From positions 43,000,035 to 43,064,034 of the forward strand of contig NC_134831.1 of assembly GCF_004210375.1 (NCBI RefSeq): DNA of 64,000 nt. Reading direction: 5' to 3'. Below the pieces are notes generated by a model, which was not told where the DNA came from, searched no databases, and was given only the letters and a program-made list of their open reading frames with translations. Positions 1-12,130 of the stretch are shown piece after piece. Numbering within the stretch: the first letter of the stretch is position 1; each line of letters begins with the position of its first letter. Made by a program: the position numbers and the translations under genes. Source of the DNA: Tachypleus tridentatus. Its lineage: Eukaryota > Arthropoda > Merostomata > Xiphosura > Limulidae.

Positions 1-892
1 GTTTGATGTTGTTTCTCAATCAAATGAGGTCCTAAACACGCCGCTATTATACAAGATTTTCCGCTTTCATGGGGAACATTGAAAGCTATAGCATTCAAAA
101 TAATATCCTGTAATTTTACAGCCTTTAACAATCATGAGATACAGTTAGTAAAGTTATTCTACAACAAAATAATAAAGAAAATTTTCTTATAGAATACTTA
201 TCCTTGTGTACAATGCACCAAGGCCTAAACTCGATAAGGTAGAAGTTTTTATATCATTGAAATTGAGTGATGTGGTAAATACAATAGCTTTTACTAAATT
301 TTAAAGAATTTCTTACTTTTTATACAATTTGATTTTGGCGTTAACAGAGTATGTTTTTCACGTCATTTTTATTAATCCTTTGATATGTTTAATTCTTTAA
401 CACTGATTGACTGATTTTTACTTTTTCTTGTTCCTGGGCAGAAAGTGTTATTTTCCAATTGTTTATGCCTAAGTAAATGGTAAATACCTATTTTTCTATT
501 GAAACTCTTCTTTTGTAACCTGGGAGCGTATAACGAAAACGTGATGAGAGATTATATTTGGAGGCTGATACGTGAAAGACATTTACATTACAGTCGCAAA
601 TCTCGAAAAACTACACACTTCTAAACATTTTGTTCGTTTTTATGTAACATAAGTATAAATACATGTAAATTTTGATTAATATCGTTTTATACAAATCTTA
701 TGTAAATGAAAATGCGCAAATTTGATCGTTTATACCTAGAAAATAAGTTAATTTCTAAATTTCATTATCCTGGTCACAGAACCAAAGTGTGAAGAGAATA
801 ATGACTTTTTTCTGTACTTTCTGAACATAAGCAATTAAGTAATAGCACATATTATCCAGGAACAAAATTTGTGTTACATGGTTTTATAGGAA
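1..892. other. AT-rich sequence upstream of MFS copy 1, nothing recognised
   Basis: No ORF of note, no repeat family that I recognise and no splice-bounded exon. It precedes the SINE fragment and promoter of MFS copy 1 and may hold the end of a further upstream duplication unit, but I could not align it with the other units. Confidence 0.5.
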
Positions 893-1003
893 ATTATGCA
901 CAAAGCTACACAATGGGCTATATGTATTCTGCTCACCACAAGTATCGAAAACCGGTTTCTTGAACTGTGAGTCCTCAGTCATACCGTTGTGACAATAGAG
1001 GGT
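893..1003 (-). repeat. SINE (family 2) fragment upstream of MFS copy 1
   Basis: Read on the minus strand it has the layout of a tRNA-derived SINE: a head with a CACAACGGTATGA-like A-box region, a B-box-like GAAACCGGTTTTCGATAC, then a body ending at the GTAGCTTTGTGC motif. Related fragments lie at the same place upstream of MFS copy 2 (24753-24815) and copy 3 (61228-61295). The insertion therefore predates the triplication of the MFS gene. Confidence 0.6.
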
Positions 1004-1162
1004 TTATAATACTGAAGAATGGCTTGATGTAATGGCAAGACAATTAAGACCAAATGAGCAATACACGTTTTGCAGTTGTCGTTGTATGGTGTGATTAGTT
1101 AAATGCTCTATAACATTGATGTGCATAACTATGAATAACTATTTTCTTAATTTATTCAAAAC

Positions 1163-1169
1163 TATAAAG
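1163..1169 (+). promoter_or_regulatory. TATA-like box of MFS copy 1
   Basis: TATAAAG lies 39 bp upstream of the ATG at 1202. The same heptamer occurs at exactly the same distance in copy 2 (24969) and copy 3 (61451), and the flanking 100 bp are also similar. The conservation could reflect recent common origin rather than selection. Confidence 0.45.
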
Positions 1170-1393
1170 TACTTGTTTTATTTGTGTGTAAAATTAGTAG
1201 AATGGAAATTCAACCATTGATGTCAGTTGCTGGATATTTCCTGATTTAACTGGCACTCGGTACAGTACTAACGTTTGGAAACATTTCTTCTTACCTAAAA
1301 CAAAGGGTCAAGAAGAATACAACGTATGAAGAAACTAGCTATATTTTCTGTGCATTTATCTTTACATGTTCATTGTTTTACTTTGGAGGCAAA

Positions 1394-2926
1394 CCTGTAA
1401 TTAACAAAACTCAGTAAAGTTTGTATTAATATAGAGACGTCATTAGAATTTTCATTGAAAGAAAGCAAGACACCTTTTTACTGAAATAGAGGGTTTACTA
1501 CAAGGTATTTGGGTTTTATGAAGTGAAAATTAATCGTCACTTTTTATCTATTTTAGGTAAATGAATATAAGTTCTACGTTCTTCTCTTTTTAGTTTATGT
1601 ACTTTGTGAGATAGAAAATTTTACTTTTATTTTGCTGTGGTTTTTATTTACGGTTTGTTTGATGATCCTTCTATCATTTCGTTCAAATATGTCGTTTAGT
1701 CGTTTTGAAATGTTAACTTACATTTTATCTAGTGCACATTGAATTACAATATGCACATATTAGTAAATTAACACGATTTCTTAATTCATTAAAATAATTA
1801 ATAGCACTGATATTATGTTGTATTGCTAGTAGCAGGTCAGTCATTATTTATGAACTGAAATTTGGATTATTTATACATTTTGTATTCAAACTCATTGAAA
1901 ATTTCTCTCCGATATCTTATTTTCTCAAAATTTAAGAAAATTAGTGAATACAGAGTTTACTTAATGCAGAGTTAGAAAAGTTATTTACTGATAGAAGTAA
2001 GAATTATTGTTGTTGTTATTTTTTGTTATTCATTTAGTCGGTCAATTAGTAAGTTCATAAGTTAATTCTACATTCGTTTTGGAGCTTATGTTGAAAATTT
2101 AAAGTATTTGAAAATCGGCTTTAAATTGAACGTGGGTATCGTAAACGTTTATTAAAGAAACATATTAATTTTTTTATCATTATTTAAATTAAAACTAACA
2201 TTATCTCACAAGTAATACTAATAAACCGACCTAATAACGAAACACGTTACCATAGTGGATTGCTGATAATATAATATTTCTTCATCTCTAAAGATCAAAA
2301 GATGATGCAAGACAGGAAGTTTATTGGGAGTATGGAAATTAGCAACATAGGAAGAAGTATTGTGAGGATTTTGTAACTCTCTGAACAGAAAACACAAATA
2401 AAATACCATTTAATTTGTAGTGATAACAATTTTACCACTAGAAGACCACCATAAATAGTACGTAACTGTCTGCTAAAGTAAATCAACAAATCCTCAGAAA
2501 GGAGTTTTTGTTTGTTTAAAGTAATGCTACTAAATGTCTTAAGAGATATTTTCATTGTTAATTGTATTGACAACAGTTCACAGTTTCGGCAAGAAAACGA
2601 AGATGACGTTGCGATATATGATTATGAAATATGTTGGCATCAAGTAGGTAAATAAGAAGTGGTGGCGCTATAAGTGTACAACAAAGATATATTGTATAGA
2701 TAAAGGAACAGAAGGAAAACCAAAATTATGATACTGTATTAGAAGAGCAAATATCAAAGTGATAAAATGGAATAGGAGTGATTTGTAATCTCTTTTTAGA
2801 TCTGAACGACAGTTCTACATGTAATATATATTTTTTGTTAATTGGAATGTTATATAGTGTGTAACTCTCGTAGTTCTCGTACTGGCGTATTTATTCAAGT
2901 TAAATAAAAACATTTTTGTCTGTTAG
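1394..2926. other. Intron 1 region of MFS copy 1
   Basis: Intronic remnant, alignable in pieces with the intron after exon 1 of copies 2 and 3. A deletion joins the middle of exon 1 to intron sequence: the text after 1393 matches copy 3 from about 61862. The short minus-strand ORFs here have counterparts in the same intron of the other copies (25645-25836, 62300-62700) and look like chance ORFs in AT-rich DNA. Confidence 0.6.
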
Positions 2927-4649
2927 TTTTGGGATAGCAGGAACGTACTGGAGTATACAACAGAGCCTCGTAATATTAAAAAAAAACAGATAATTTCATA
3001 TTCTATTTGGTTAAAAATATCATTTAACTATTTTATTTCAATAGCTATAAAGCACCATACATGTAAATATATACATTTATATATCCATGTCAACGTCCAT
3101 ATCTAACCTACAATAGTAATAGTTAAGACTTCGAATTGATGTAATTCTTGAATTCATCATACTTATAAAAACTGTTATGAGAAGGGAATCGGTAATTATT
3201 CCGCTGGGTATCTATACTCTGTATGTGTCACTCCACGACATGATTCATTTCTGAGAATAGGAGATGTCAAAAGAGCCAAAGTGCATTTATCCAAATACAA
3301 TAGTTATAATATTGTCTGTCCGTTGTAATTTTAGTGACGAGGTTCAAATGGGGTTGCCGTGAAACTTTGTGTTTCAGTGTAATCTTATAAATTAATAAAT
3401 CAAGAAATATTTTGTCCTTCTTATGTATATATTTCATTTTGTACTTCAAGTACAAAGGCTGAGAACAATATAAAGTTATAATTTTATTGCTAAGCAAGAA
3501 GTTTTAAAAGACACTTTGGATCATGCTTTTCCAACATATTAGTTGTTAATCTGATTGATGTTTACCTCTCACTGGAAGAACAGTGTCTGCGGATTTACAA
3601 GCTAAAAAACAGGTTTCGATATCATTTGGTGGCTGAGCACAAAAAACCGAATGTGTGGAACAGTGCTTAAGTCAAAACCACAAAAACAACTTGTTGATTT
3701 CTAATAATTATTATTATGTGAATACGTCATGAATACATTTTATGAATGATCTTAATTTTGGTTGATTCACGATGGTGTTTACTGACGTTTGACTCTATTC
3801 AATGCTTGTTTTCTGCCTCTACGTTGAAAAAACTAGATTTCGCCAAAAATTATTGTGAAGATAGATACGACAATTGAGGTAGGATATACAAGGGTGTGGC
3901 GATATTGGTTAGTGCGCCAACAAATTTTGCCGTGCGGTATGCTCGTCTACGTGGAACTATCACTAATGTGTAATCCCGTAAATCTATAATAAAATGGATG
4001 TGTTTCTTGATGCAAATACATATCGTTGCCACTAATAACCAGTTAATATATAGTTCATACAATACGTTTCTAAACTTATATAAACAAATTGATATAACAT
4101 TAAGCTTGATTATTCCAAAAGACACGCCACAAAATAAATTAACCTTTTTTGTTTCACAGTTGTTTCCCAACAAGAAAGGCTTCATGACAGGGCTAGATGC
4201 TTGAGGGTTAGTTTTAACTCCTCACTTTATGAATAGTCTGCAGACATTCTTTGTGAACCCGAATAATGTCCAACCTGCTTCTGATGGGTAAGTTACAAAT
4301 TTCTGCAAACTTTCGTGCGCTTCTACAGATAAAACACTGTCTACTAGATTCAGTTTTTTACTACCTTTTTCTTACTTTTTACTCAAAATCATCAAAATCC
4401 TTACATATTTTTATTTTAACAGTTATATTTTTTACTGTACAAGTCCCAAACACTCAGAACATTTTGGAAGATTGTAAAATTATGCTATAATGGAACTCTT
4501 ACTTCACACTGAAAAAAAAATTACCGCGCCATGTGCAAACCCCAACTGTGCGAAATTTTATTGTGTGTAGATGTAGATTTGCTTTAGAAGTCACAATTTT
4601 CCCGTTTCGTCTCCGTTTCTCATTATGTAGAACTTTATTTTTCTTCATT

Positions 4650-4863
4650 TTCCTGAGCCCGGCATAGCCAAGCGTGTCAGAGCGTTTTTCTCGGAATCCG
4701 CTGTTAGAATGTTCGAATCGTGGTCGCATTAAACAAGATCGCCCTTTCAGCCTTGGAGGTGTTATAATGTGACGTTCAATCCCTCTATTTGTCTTTCACT
4801 GCTAAATGAGAGATGGATAGCGCAGATAGCCATCAAGTAGCTTTCAGCGAAATTCAAAACAAA
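4650..4863 (+). mobile_element. SINE (family 1) in the intron after exon 3 of MFS copy 1
   Basis: tRNA-like head (GGCATAGCCAAGCGTG), body with the GCTAAAT, GCGCAGATAGCC and GTAGCTTT landmarks, and an AAAACAAA tail. It is flanked by the direct repeat TCTTCATT (4642-4649 and 4864-4871). The corresponding site in MFS copy 2 (around 28130) has no insertion, so it arrived after the two copies split. Confidence 0.85.
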
Positions 4864-5487
4864 TCTTCATTCTTCGGGTACAAATATGACGTCATGAATA
4901 CGTCTCACGCGGGTGTAAAACGCTGGCAGCATCTGCATAAGTATAATAGTACTATCTGTTGTATGTTCATGTAAATAGGTAGCAGGTGGTGGACAAATGA
5001 ATATTTTGCTCCGTTTTTCTAAACACTACTTTGCACCTCTTTCTGAAACCTATGGTTTCATATTTTGTGTTTTGCTGTTTTTACGGGCGTTTTCTTAAAA
5101 TTATATATGAAGAAAACAACTTTTCATTTTCTAAGACAAGCTTTCATTAATCATGATATTACGTAATTGCTGTCCAGAGTACGTTTACCCAAGCAAGTTG
5201 TATAAAATATACCAGATCCTGCACATTATTGTTTATTAATTATTTAATTTCAAAATGTTTATAATATTTTTAAAGAGTTATATGTCATAGATTGTTCTTT
5301 CATTAAATTTATGAAATTTAGAAATGTTAAATGTTAGTTGTTGAAACAAGGTAAATGACATTTTAGATACCAGACTGGAGGAAGGTATTCGAAAGACACA
5401 AATATTGTATTACATCAGGACTTAAATGTATAATATACCCATGAGTTTAATTATTACATTTGTGTGTTGGTTTCATTGTTTGTAGTT

Positions 5488-5545
5488 AAACATAAAGCTA
5501 CAACTCGGACTATCTTTGTTGTCGAAACCTGGTTTCTAACCTTAT
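5488..5545 (-). repeat. SINE (family 2) fragment in intron
   Basis: A short stretch with AAAGCTACA, a CTATCT-like segment and CGAAACCTGGTTTCTA, the conserved order of the family 2 SINE read in reverse. It lies just upstream of exon 4 of MFS copy 1. Ends cannot be defined. Confidence 0.4.
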
Positions 5546-8500
5546 AAATAAGTTCGCGTTAAGTGGAGTGATGCTGTTCAATCTCATCACTGTAGTATTA
5601 AGTTAGTTCTTACGTCAGTTTAGTTTTTATTAACAAATAAACGTTCAACATTCTTTCAGATATTTTTAAAACGATGATATTAAAGAAAGTGTTCCTGCTT
5701 TGTTTCTGATAATGGCAAGCATCACTGGTGGCATTCTACTGATTGGGTTACTCATGTATAAAGAATTACCGGAAGAATTAAAACAGGTTAGAGGAGTCTG
5801 AATTAAACAGTTTATTAAAGGAACGTTAGGTTTCAAAGAAAATCTTCATCATATGATATGAAAAAGTTCGACTTATTTACTAGTGGGAGTTTTCCTTAAG
5901 CGAGCTGGGAATCTTTTAATTCTGAATATTAAGGTTTCTGTGAACGTATGTTAAATTCCAACCAAATTATAAAAATAATTTAATTTCAACCACATATATT
6001 GAACCTCTGGAGATATATTCCTTTAGTGCTCTAAAATGTTTCTTTAACTTCTGCTCGATTTCACGTTGGTCACATAATTAATACAAATGTAGATGATTTA
6101 TAAACATGAGTTGTTTCTAAGATAAGTAACTCCTCTTTAAAGCCACACACGGCAGTTAAAGAACTTCGCTAATTTCCATCACGTTTTTCAACGCTTCATT
6201 ATTCTTAGCTACTCATTTTGAAAATGAGCCTAAGAGTTTTATATATTATTGATATGTTCCATTTCACTTCGTGTTCCAGACATGTTTCATTAATTAAGTG
6301 GTACCTGTTTTCTTCTTTCTTCTTCATTATTTCAGTATCTGTTGTTAAAAAAAAAATAGTGTTATAGTGTATTTCTGAAGAAATTTTGGCAAATGTAAAC
6401 CGAAGCTGTGAGGATTAATATATAGAAACGTTGGTAGTATTAAATTGTCATCTGAAGAGGCTCAGCCAGTGTTTAATATTAACGGAAACAAGTTCGTGCA
6501 TTAAAGAAATAAGTACAAAAACTTCGGACTGTGGAAGAACAATAAATAATGAAAATCTCTCTACATCATTGGAAGAAATTCTAGAAAATGCGAACGCTGA
6601 TGACCAACGATCGTACAGAAATAATGAAGGTGAACTTTATGTGTCACTAAAAGAAGCTATGACAATCAAAGAATTTTACCTTTTGTTAATAGTTTGTATT
6701 AGAGCATATTACCGATATATGTTTCTGAATGTTTTTATAAGGTAAGTATTATCTGTAACTTTTCACTACCGTAACTAAGATTAACCTTTAAAAAATTTTC
6801 ATTATAAACCGTCTTGATGTGCGACATGGAACAAACTCTGCAAGAAACCATAGAGTGCAGTTTTCTAACTTTATATAAAATAAGCCTGAGTTATATTTAG
6901 AACCTAAGTAACAACTCCTGGTCTGTGTTAAAATACTCTAGCCTGACTTATGAACTAAATTTGCTTTTCATTTCAAAATTACTTTCTTATTGTTTCTGAG
7001 ACGTACGGACAGAAGTTTATAGAAGACGATACATTTCTATCTATCGTTGGTTGTGTAGCTGGAGCTGTTAATGCTCTCAGCCGGGTGACTGTGGGCTTAA
7101 TTCAGGACCAAATATCTTACAAGGCAAAACCGTGTAAAGGGAAGTGATTGAACTTGTGTTGTTATTAAAAATTATTAAAATAATATTTGTTGTGTTAAAT
7201 TTATAAAATCGTTTTGGTTAAGCAGTAAGATAGAGAGTTTAGAATAATAAAACTTTTGTTTGAGCTCTGCCATTTTACAGCATAATCCATTCTTTGCTTT
7301 GTACGTAATGCGAAAATACATCAGTGTGATAATACTCATAGATACTAAAATGGTGAAAATAATGTTGAAAAAAAAACACTGTTTTGAAAAGTATTTATAA
7401 GAGTTTAGTTTAACGCAAAGAAAAGAATTGTACAAACACTTTCATATTACTCACCTTATTAGTCGATTTGTTAAGTACTCAGTTTTTCTCACCCAAATAA
7501 AAGGATTGGAAACATGCACTTAATCCAAACTCTGAACAGAATAACGAAGAACTTATAATAAGAAAATATCTCTGGATTAAATATATTGATTTTTATTCTT
7601 CCTTGTAGCTGTTGTTTAATGTTTATTATATTTTAAATTCGTGTTTTATTTTTAGTCACTTTAAGTTATAATATATTACATCTTCAGTTAACGAGTCTCT
7701 TATTGCTGGGAATAAAGACAGTATTACTGTTCACTATGATGGCGACATCTCTTGAAGGAAAAGTTATATACATGATCTGGATTTGTGGACTTCATTTTAC
7801 ATTTTATCTTGCTTTTGTCTGTATTCCGGCTCCTGTTGCTGAAGTTTTTGGATCAAAATACACTTCTAAAATTTTCAGAATGGTAATTTTTACACCAGTA
7901 AGTACACAACATTATATCAATTTTTTATTGCTAAAAAAAAGTAAATAAATGTTTTTGTAAAGAAATTATTGAACTATTTATGGTAAAATTGTTAGGGATC
8001 AACCCTCTTTGTGAAAGTGTATTTACCTTAAAACCACGTTATCTTCTGGATTTAAAATTATCAAAAATAATGTTGATATCTTTTTACAATACATTTAGTA
8101 AACGTATCGAGTTTTAACTAATAATTCATGGCTTTTTATTTTAGACGGCTTCTTTCTTTCTCTGGTCCTTTTTAATCCATCGTATTATTGGGATGGTTTG
8201 ATACATTTTGTGTCAGAGTGACTGTTTTTTTCCCAGGTTAGAATGATTTTGTTTTTAGTTTAGGAACCAGAAGTGTTCTATCTTACTGTATTTTAAAGAT
8301 CAGCGTTTGTTTTTTATCATTTGTTTCCTTGGGAAAGAAATTGAAGTAAATAAATGTCTGAATCACAACGCAAATTAACTACCATGTTTTTATGATACTT
8401 AAAGCAGTTGCAATCTGAGACACTCAATGATATACTTTATAAATTAATTAACATATATTATGTAATTGCGTAATCATTACGTTTATATCTTTGTTTCTCT

Positions 8501-8643
8501 TTCTCATAGGAATTCTTGTAACTATATTTTTCCCTGAAACACAACGTACACAACCATTAATATGAAAAAAATTTGACGGAAAGAGCGAAGAAACCAGCTA
8601 CTGATTTTTTGAAAATTAGAAGCTATTTAATAATACTTGTTAA

Positions 8644-9359
8644 TTTGCAGATGTTTTAAAACTGTAACATCAACATAGCCTTCACTTTCTTTTTAACACT
8701 ACCTAATAAAGTATAGTAATGTTTGTTCATCTGTGGCTGCTTTGATTTATTTGACCCATCTAAAAGTATAGTAACACAGAGATGTTCATTACCTTTCTTA
8801 TGAAAACAAATTGATAAAATAAAATGCTGTATATTAATGGCTCATTGAATAATTGACAGATGCTCTGACGTTTTCGTTAACATAGTAGAATAACACATAG
8901 TGGAGTATAAATGTATTTGTTTGGGTAATTAGGTCTTGTGTTCAGTGAGGTGTTTACGATGTGATGAGACCATAGGAAGAAACATTGAAAAATAAAATGA
9001 TTTTCTCTGGATATCAGCTGTTTCTTTTTACTAACTATCTTCATGTATTATCATTATGTATCATATACAAACATTGCTATGAATGTATTGAAAGTTATTG
9101 TTTTAAAAGTGATTATTTCACTGTATTTATAACATGTCTTTCAGAAAACTTGTAGAAAATCCTGGTTTGTCAGAACCTGATATACTTTAAGTCAAAAGAT
9201 ATCACGCATTATAAACTTGCTGATGATTAAACTTCTATATTTATTTTTTTGTGATTCTTATCGTTTGACTTCTGTTCTACGATATCATCGAAAATAAAAT
9301 ATGATCCGAGAATTCTGTGGTTAAAAATATAGAAGTGAAGATTTTATATTCTTTATATA
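8644..9359. other. 3' flank of MFS copy 1
   Basis: AT-rich sequence after the exon 9 stop. Its first part aligns with the 3' flank of MFS copy 2 (33174-33480), including a shared ATGTTTGTTCATCTGT. No further exon recognised. Confidence 0.5.
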
Positions 9360-10856
9360 TTTTCTGGTATATAACATATCAATTATATACCATGTGTTTT
9401 GAGGAATGTTTAGTGAATATTTAAGAGTTAATTTTAATTAAGTGATTCAGACATTAAAACTCAATACAATAGTATATGTATATTTTCACTCACACAGTTT
9501 TCTATATTAATATAGTGATTTCGGAATCATTTGGAACAAAAGCTACTAACTTACTTCTGTGTAGTATTTATAAATCACGTTGTTTAAATTATTAACTGTT
9601 AATCCAATATATAATAAATTGATTACTGTTACTTATTTGTACAATTGCAGGGGATTGTATCCTTTATTAGTGAGGGTTCCCAATAAGAAAGACACAGAGC
9701 GGGAGAGTATATTATATGTAGAGTTATTTGAAAGGCCTTTTATTCACACAGTAAGTATTTGTTTACGAAGGAATTTCAGAAGTACGAAAAACTGGTATAA
9801 CTAGTTTATTTAGGAAGACATTCTGCTTAAAATTCTAACACATTAATATCAATCCCAAAGTGTCCTTCGATTTATTGTGTTATACCCGTTTCAGGCTATA
9901 GAATATCCTATTTAAAAAAAAAAAAAACTTTTCTAGTTGTTGTTACGGATTTAGAGATATCTACTTGTTTTAATATAGATGTTTATTTTAGTTAAATATA
10001 TATTTAGAAATGCATGTAACTTACATTGTTAAATATATATTGTAAAATTCCCAACTATTTCCCAAAATTTGTCGAAGATTTTTTAGTACGAGAGACAACA
10101 AAGTATGTTTTACAGGTATTTTTGCCTTAACTAAAATTTCTAGAACTCCCAACAAGCTTAAAAAAAAGATAATCAATGCAACACAGAGTATCAGTTTTAT
10201 ATTCTTGGCTTGCTACAGTCAGCATACTATAAACTTCGTAATCTATAACTTAGTAACGGTTATTAGCATAGTTGCACTTGGAAAACCAAGTATGTCGAAA
10301 CGTCTCTTTCTAGTAAAATTACTCATAAGTCTGCAAATCATAAGCTGTTTCAACCTTTTTAGGACTGCATCGTTCACGTCACTGTCGCCAATCAAACTCA
10401 GATTCCAAATTTGTCAAATACCTATGACATTCAATTCCCATAATAAGGGCTATTTATTTGAAATGAACAATTTTATATACTACAAAATACCTTTGATAGG
10501 AATGGGATGCCTTTAGATTTAGGCATTTCCTATTAAACAGGTACTCAAACCATTCTATGGCATTTCAGAAACAGTTATTTCAACTCAAAACTATATGACA
10601 CTGAACAATAATGTCTAGAATGTAATGTATATGACATGGAGCTTCGGGTACATGGTAAAAGGTTTATTTGAGCGGTTGAGAGGCTTCTCCTTGGAAGTGG
10701 TTGGCATGTTCTAGGGAATGAGAGGCTTTTCCTAGGAGTGGGACGTTACATGAATAGAAAGTAAACGCAGACTCCGAAATTATTTAATTACAGTTAGAAA
10801 ATATGATTTTACAGTAAACTTATATATATATATACTTTTCCTTTTACAAAACACAC

Positions 10857-10935
10857 TTGGCGGTATGTGGTGGTGACTAGCTGCCTTCTCTCTAGTTCTT
10901 ACGTTGCTAAATTATTGACGAATAACGCTTACGTA
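10857..10935 (+). repeat. SINE (family 1) remnant in block A
   Basis: Only the middle of the SINE body survives (GGTGGTGACTAGCTGCC and GCTAAATTATTGACG). Fuller copies sit at the same place in block B (16331-16565) and block C (37283-37510), so this is an old insertion that lost its 5' end in block A. Confidence 0.55.
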
Positions 10936-11408
10936 GCTTTTTTGTTAATTTAAAGAAGATCTAAGAAGGTGAAAACGTCATTCTAAACTTTATTTTTATA
11001 TCTAAAATATCTTCTCTTTCAGGAGAAGGCTTCTCGTCATCACGAATTACTACATTTTTAATAACTATATCAACTGTCACGATTTTATATTCGCTTGAAA
11101 TGATTCCTTAATATCATAAGCAATAATGTTGCAAATCTTTCTTTATTCATAATATTAACTGAAGTTTAACATGGTGATGTATTTTAATTGTCATTTTTTT
11201 ATATTCAGCATCAATGCCATATTTACCTGAGGGTTTTGAGTTTAACAAAGCTTAACACACACCAATTTCAAAGAGGTCTTAGTGAACCAGTTTATACTAT
11301 TTCAGAAGAATTTGTACAAATATATCTAATTTAGCAATGAGCATGTTCTTTATAACTTTTATTATATTTGCACAACTTGCATTGTCGTTAGTTAGGTCCA
11401 TTAAATAA

Positions 11409-11515
11409 GCCCCCAGGTAATTTAACGGTATGTATGCGGACTCACACTGCTAAAATCCAGGTATCAATAGTCGTGGTGGGCAGAGAACAGTTTGTCCATT
11501 GTGTAGCTTTGTACT
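11409..11515 (+). mobile_element. SINE (family 2), interrupted by a family 1 SINE
   Basis: Plus-strand copy of the second SINE family: tRNA-like head around GCGGACTCACACTGCTAA, a degenerate B box, then GTGGTGGGCAGAG and TTGTGTAGCTTTGTACTT. Its tail (GTGCTCAGTTC) resumes after 11819, on the far side of an inserted family 1 SINE. Confidence 0.65.
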
Positions 11516-11808
11516 TGGAGCCCATCATAACCAGGTGGGTTAAGGCGTTTGACTCGCCATCTGAAGGTCGCGGGTTCAAATCCCCGTCGCACTAAAAATG
11601 GTAGCCCTTTCAGCCATGGGTGCGTTATAATGTAACGGTCACTCCCACTATTCGTTGGTAAAAGAGTAACCCAAGAGTTAACGGTGGGTGGTGATAACTA
11701 GGTGCTTTCATTCTAGTTTTACACTGCTAAATTAGGGACGGCTAGCTCAGATAGCCCTCTTGTAACTTACAGCGAAATTTCAAAAACAAACAAACAAACA
11801 AAAATAAA
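11516..11808 (+). mobile_element. SINE (family 1) nested in a family 2 SINE
   Basis: Nearly full-length copy. It has a tRNA-like head with B box GGGTTCAAATCCCCGTCG, a conserved body (GTTGGTAAAAGAGTAACCC, GCTAAATTAGGGACGGCTAG) and a CAAACAAACAAA tail. It is bordered by an 11-bp duplication, AGCTTTGTACT (11505-11515) and AGCTTTGTGCT (11809-11819), taken from the tail of the older family 2 SINE. Confidence 0.85.
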
Positions 11809-12019
11809 AGCTTTGTGCTCAGTTCAAAACAAACCAAACCATTAAATGATTTTTTTTTTTACTTTGTTTGTCGTAATCCTAAACATTACATAATTTTACA
11901 CATTATTAATAATGGAATGCATTTGCTCCAAACAATGCAAGTGACCTCACAGTGACATTAGTGGCTTGTGTCTGATAATGGGTCTAATAATATCTATATC
12001 TTAGCCCCATACAAAACAA

Positions 12020-12130
12020 AAAAAAATTGTTTGCTTGTCTTAGAGCAAAGCCATATTGGGCTTTTTGCTATGTCCACTACGGGGAATCGAATACAGGATT
12101 TTAGTAATGGAAGTCTGTAAACTTGGCACT
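12020..12130 (-). repeat. SINE (family 2-like) fragment in block A
   Basis: In reverse it shows AGAGCAAAGCCATATTGGGC, a GGGGAATCGAATAC B-box-like segment and GAAGTCTGTAAACTTGGC. The same fragment is at 16745-16860 in block B, so it predates the A/B duplication. Confidence 0.55.

Larger units (their letters stand above)
1202..8643 (+). pseudogene. MFS transporter (OFA-like), copy 1, pseudogene
   Basis: Degenerate copy of the transporter best seen at 25008-33173. Exon remnants: 1 (1202-1393), 2 (2927-2970), 3 (4160-4287), 4 (5660-5786), 5 (about 6490-6741), 6 (7001-7123), 7 (7688-7897), 8 (8145-8236), 9 (8510-8643). Lesions: a TAA at codon 16, a 12-bp deletion and a 3' truncation in exon 1; loss of two thirds of exon 2 with its donor; TGA replacing Ser in exon 3; TAA at the fourth codon of exon 4; loss of the exon 5 acceptor and start plus a 1-bp deletion near its end; GC instead of GT at the exon 6 donor; an 8-bp frameshifting deletion in exon 8; TGA in exon 9. 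Exons 6 and 7 remain open. This is the only copy that retains exon 4, encoding ESVPALFLIMASITGG, the sixth helix. It cannot make a full transporter. The family assignment rests on order-preserving similarity to OFA-type MFS proteins known from memory. Confidence 0.85.

Noticed and set aside
4499..4729. 76-codon minus-strand ORF
   Set aside because: Overlaps the SINE and intron of MFS copy 1; shadow ORF.
9652..9752. Possible exon LYPLLVRVPNKKD...LYVELFERPF with AG and GT borders
   Set aside because: The paralogues at 13433 and 33488 contain extra bases with an in-frame stop, and the open frame at 9652 depends on an 8-bp deletion. Not conserved as coding.
10205..10516. 103-codon ORF with paralogues at 15869-16060 and 36686-36877
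   Set aside because: Almost every difference between copies changes an amino acid, including within otherwise well-matched sequence, so there is no sign of protein-level constraint; no motif.
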